A DNA stretch of 64,000 nucleotides from Metopolophium dirhodum. Lineage: Eukaryota; Arthropoda; Insecta; Hemiptera; Aphididae. The stretch is from assembly GCF_019925205.1 (NCBI RefSeq), contig NC_083564.1, positions 32,712,447 through 32,776,446 of the forward strand, read 5' to 3'. Shown here piece by piece: positions 61,140 through 64,000 of this stretch. How positions within the stretch are numbered: the first letter of the stretch is position 1; each line of letters begins with the position of its first letter. Position numbers and translations under genes: made by a program. Under the pieces are notes generated by a model, which had not been told where the DNA came from, searched no databases, and worked only from the letters and a program-made list of their open reading frames with translations.

Positions 61140-61870
61140 ATTTAATTTCTTCTTCTACGCGTACCACCATATTGTGTTTTCCCCCAAGGAAATCCAATTA
61201 AGATCCATCCAATTGTTGTATATTCTTATTTTTATTTTTTATTTTACCTTTTTTTCGTCCCCTTTTAACTCGTATAAAAGATCATCTGATTTATGGCATT
61301 GCTACAACTATACTACTAGTAGTAAATTGTCCTTTATCTATTTTAAGGACCCCTACGATGAGCTCGCCGTTCTACCCCCACCTCTGCAGGCACGTATATA
61401 TATATATACATTTATAGCGCGTCGGAGAAAAAAAAATAAAAACAGGAAAAAGCTCTGTACACAGTTTGTTTCCTTTGTGTCCCCCCGGAGGAGTGTAATT
61501 CTGTTAAATGGGTCTGCAGATAAGGCGTGGGACTACGTGTTTAATGGTCGCTACCTCTTATACCGTTCGTCGATTGACAAGGTCGGGACGGTGTGTGTAT
61601 ATAATCAACCGGAAAATAAAAACGAACGAAACAATATTTACGATTATAAACCCTTTGTTACCGACCAGATACCGCATGTGTGGCGTGGTATTCGGTCTGT
61701 TCGAGCTCTCACGATTTGTCGCTTTAATTAATATTTCTGTCTCCATGCCCTCCCCCGAAGCTATACGTGTATACCGTTTCTCCGTTTTATTCACATTCGA
61801 ATACGCACGTCTAGCCTGCTCCTCCTGCAGCGATATGATTTACGTCACGTGACGCCACCGCACCCAATAT
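61140..61870. other. GC-richer island, no gene assigned
   Basis: Holds a 185-codon plus frame (61174-61731) that begins on GTG, contains no internal ATG codon and has no known domain; it is taken as chance. The block may be a promoter or untranslated exon. Confidence 0.25.
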
Positions 61871-62389
61871 ACAATGTAGAGACAATGGTACACAATATAC
61901 TCGTATACTCGTATATGATAATTTATATGGTTTCCTTTGAGTCTAGGACCTATTTTTTTATTAGCCATATAGTATTGTACATACGTACAAACCGTTATGC
62001 TTTCATATTTACCCAACCCTCATACCACTCTGAGTAAGATGTTGGTATTATTTTACTTTGCATAAAAGATATAGCTGTGGCTACGCGTGTATATTGCACA
62101 TGTTTAACACTTAAATTTACACAGACTACAAACCGAATTCAAATGTAATCATATAAAAACGTATTCTTTATTTGAAACGAAAAAGTAAAAACGAGGAAAA
62201 CGCATGATACTAAAACATCAATTTTAAATCACAACTACCAAATAATTATTCGTTATTTTTTAACGGTGAAACAATATCAACAAATTACGTTTTCAGTATA
62301 ATTCAAATATTGACTATAATATAGTACATATTGGCATACAAATTCCAGGCTTTGGTAAACATTATTAAAAAAAATATATAATAAATAAC

Positions 62390-63250
62390 AATGTCATCGG
62401 TACAACGCGCGTTTTTATATTTTCAATTTTCACACGGGAAACCGTGAATCTTTAAACCGTGGATATCGTGAAAATCACAGCCTACGAGTCGTACACGTCA
62501 CCATAATATTATGTCGTCTCGTATCACAAAGTTTTGTGGCGCTCATTATACTCAAAGGCATGTGTCCCCGTCCTCGTCGTGACGTCGTCGCCATCATAAT
62601 ATAATATTTGGCGCGGGCCGAGAGACGATACGAAACTGCAGCGCGGCAACTTCGGGGCGGCGGCGGCGGTTAAAAACTGTATCGTAATAAATAGCCACGA
62701 AGAAATTGATGACTCGGCAGTACCACCGTGTGGATGTGCGTATGTAAAATTTGCGGTTAACGAGCGGCGCCGTGCTGCCAGTCCGGTGTATCCATTTTCG
62801 AAATTGCTTTACGCCACAAAAAGCCACTTTTTCCTTCCCCTCCCCCTTCTTCCACCTATTGCGACTCGCCGAGCACCACCGCTGTTGCTGCAGTCCCTCG
62901 CCCCGCAGTCGTCGGTCGGTCGTACTCTCTTTCGTTCGTTCTCTCTCGATTATTCATTTTTTTTTTTTTATTTTTTTCTTAACGTTCGTATATTATATTA
63001 TACTGCTGCAACGATATTACACATTATTATTATATGTTCGCGTGTTATATTTACAGAGTTGGATTGGTTTCAAAGTGGATGGGAAAAAAAATTTCGCGTC
63101 TCGGCGAACGACCTGCATAATATTATGCGTCCGTCCGGCTGCGCGTTGTTCGGTGCATTAGAAGGCCATCCGCTGTCGTATTAAAGCGACAGTGCAATCG
63201 ACGGCAAAAATTTAGTTTGAAAACGGCACAACCGTTTTTCTGTCGACAGT
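62390..63250. promoter_or_regulatory. CpG-rich island, possible promoter
   Basis: High CpG content with GCGGCGGCGGCGG at 62654-62668, pyrimidine-rich tracts (62830-62860) and TCGTCGGTCGGTCGTACTCTC. The frames inside do not look like proteins. It probably belongs to the 5' end of a gene outside the window or with a long first intron. Confidence 0.28.
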
Positions 63251-63259
63251 CGTCATGTT

Positions 63260-64000
63260 GTATATCGAATCGTACAATATATTTTTATCATATGTGTCTG
63301 AGTAATTTCAATATGGAATAATTTTTTTTTTGTTTCTGCACAAATGTACGTTCTACCTATAATACCTACATATCTATATTATATTATTAACATAATAATA
63401 TTGTATAATTTGTTAATTTTCAGATATAAATATAACGATAGCAAATATAACAAAGAAAAAAAATATGACATTGTACAACTCAATTTTAACACGAATTTAT
63501 TCGTGTAGTAAAAATAAAGTTTTCTGGTTAATTAGGGTTTTGTGATAAATAAATGAAACAAATTATAAAATAATAATAATAAATAGTTGTGGTATTCATA
63601 CAATTCATAATAAACGCAATTATGATAAGTCATTTGTATTTCGTAATTATTTTGATTAACGCTATGAATTAAAGTTTGATGTTTATTTATGTATAGAAAT
63701 GTAAATATTAGAATTAAATATATATTTATTTCCTTGTTAAATTTATGTTATTCTACACAATCCACGTGAACTAGATTTCTATTATTCAAAGTGTTATTAT
63801 ATATTATACGGTTCTTGAGACAAGAATCAAACTTTAAATAACTTCCTAAGAAACCACAAAGCTCATTAAATTCCGGATGTCCTGTGGTAAACAAATAATT
63901 TTCTGCCATACAACTTTAATAACAATGATGTCAAATAATGTAGTTGAGTAAAAGCAAAATATTATTACGTGTTTACTTTGAATAAATACATTTTCAATAG
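63260..64000. other. AT-rich stretch without supported gene
   Basis: Nothing recognised to the end of the window. Confidence 0.5.

Noticed and set aside
61174..61731. 185-codon plus-strand frame
   Set aside because: Starts on GTG, has no internal ATG, no known domain and a hydrophobic stretch driven by T-rich codons.

Overview
This window looks like nuclear DNA of an aphid (Hemiptera, Aphididae). It is very AT-rich, full of ATAATATTAT and GTAGGTACCTA-type words and simple AT repeats. It is gene-poor and littered with decayed eukaryotic transposons. There are no operons, ribosome binding sites, CRISPR arrays or other prokaryotic features. Most short open frames are chance frames in AT-rich DNA; many start on GTG or TTG and are not genes.

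One gene is well supported: a two-exon plus-strand cuticular protein gene of the Tweedle (DUF243) family. An eight-codon first exon (19358-19381) carries the start and the beginning of a signal peptide. A 1575-bp phase-0 intron follows, then a large GC-rich second exon (20957-22801). The predicted protein has 622 residues: signal peptide, acidic segment, His/Gln-rich and Gly-rich low-complexity tracts, the four conserved Tweedle blocks (about residues 353-455), and a long Ser/Thr/Ala/acidic tail. The gene sits alone with no related neighbour in view.

Layout: 1-7 kb is AT-rich with a deleted hAT element (1299-1811). 7-8.6 kb holds a FLYWCH-like fragment between inverted repeats and an internally deleted Tc1/mariner-like element. 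9.5-10.5 kb holds a 183-bp MITE, a tRNA-derived SINE and a 5S-rRNA-like SINE piece. 12 kb has a dispersed aphid-type repeat. 14.8-16.3 kb has a broken Ty3/Gypsy pol 3' end and a pogo-like MITE. 19-23 kb is the Tweedle gene. 28-29.2 kb has two LINE (Jockey-like) remnants. 32.6-33.3 kb has GGGCCGGGC-type repeats. 43.4-43.9 kb has a second MITE of the 9.5-kb type with a perfect 8-bp target duplication. 48.9-49.9 kb has a 5'-truncated Jockey-like LINE with one stop in frame and a 9-bp target duplication. Several GC-richer islands (10.7-11.3, 33.4-34.3, 35.7-36.2, 38.3-38.6, 40.4-41.3, 50.7-51.3, 52.9-53.7, 61.1-61.9 and 62.4-63.3 kb) may be promoters or untranslated first exons of genes whose bodies lie outside the window. 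The best of these is a possible first coding exon at 38531-38567 on the plus strand; a possible minus-strand exon lies at 40682-40960.

I did not find a convincing undescribed system. The most rewarding items are the oversized low-complexity Tweedle protein, the two-member MITE family with 8-bp target duplications, and the unassigned exon candidates.
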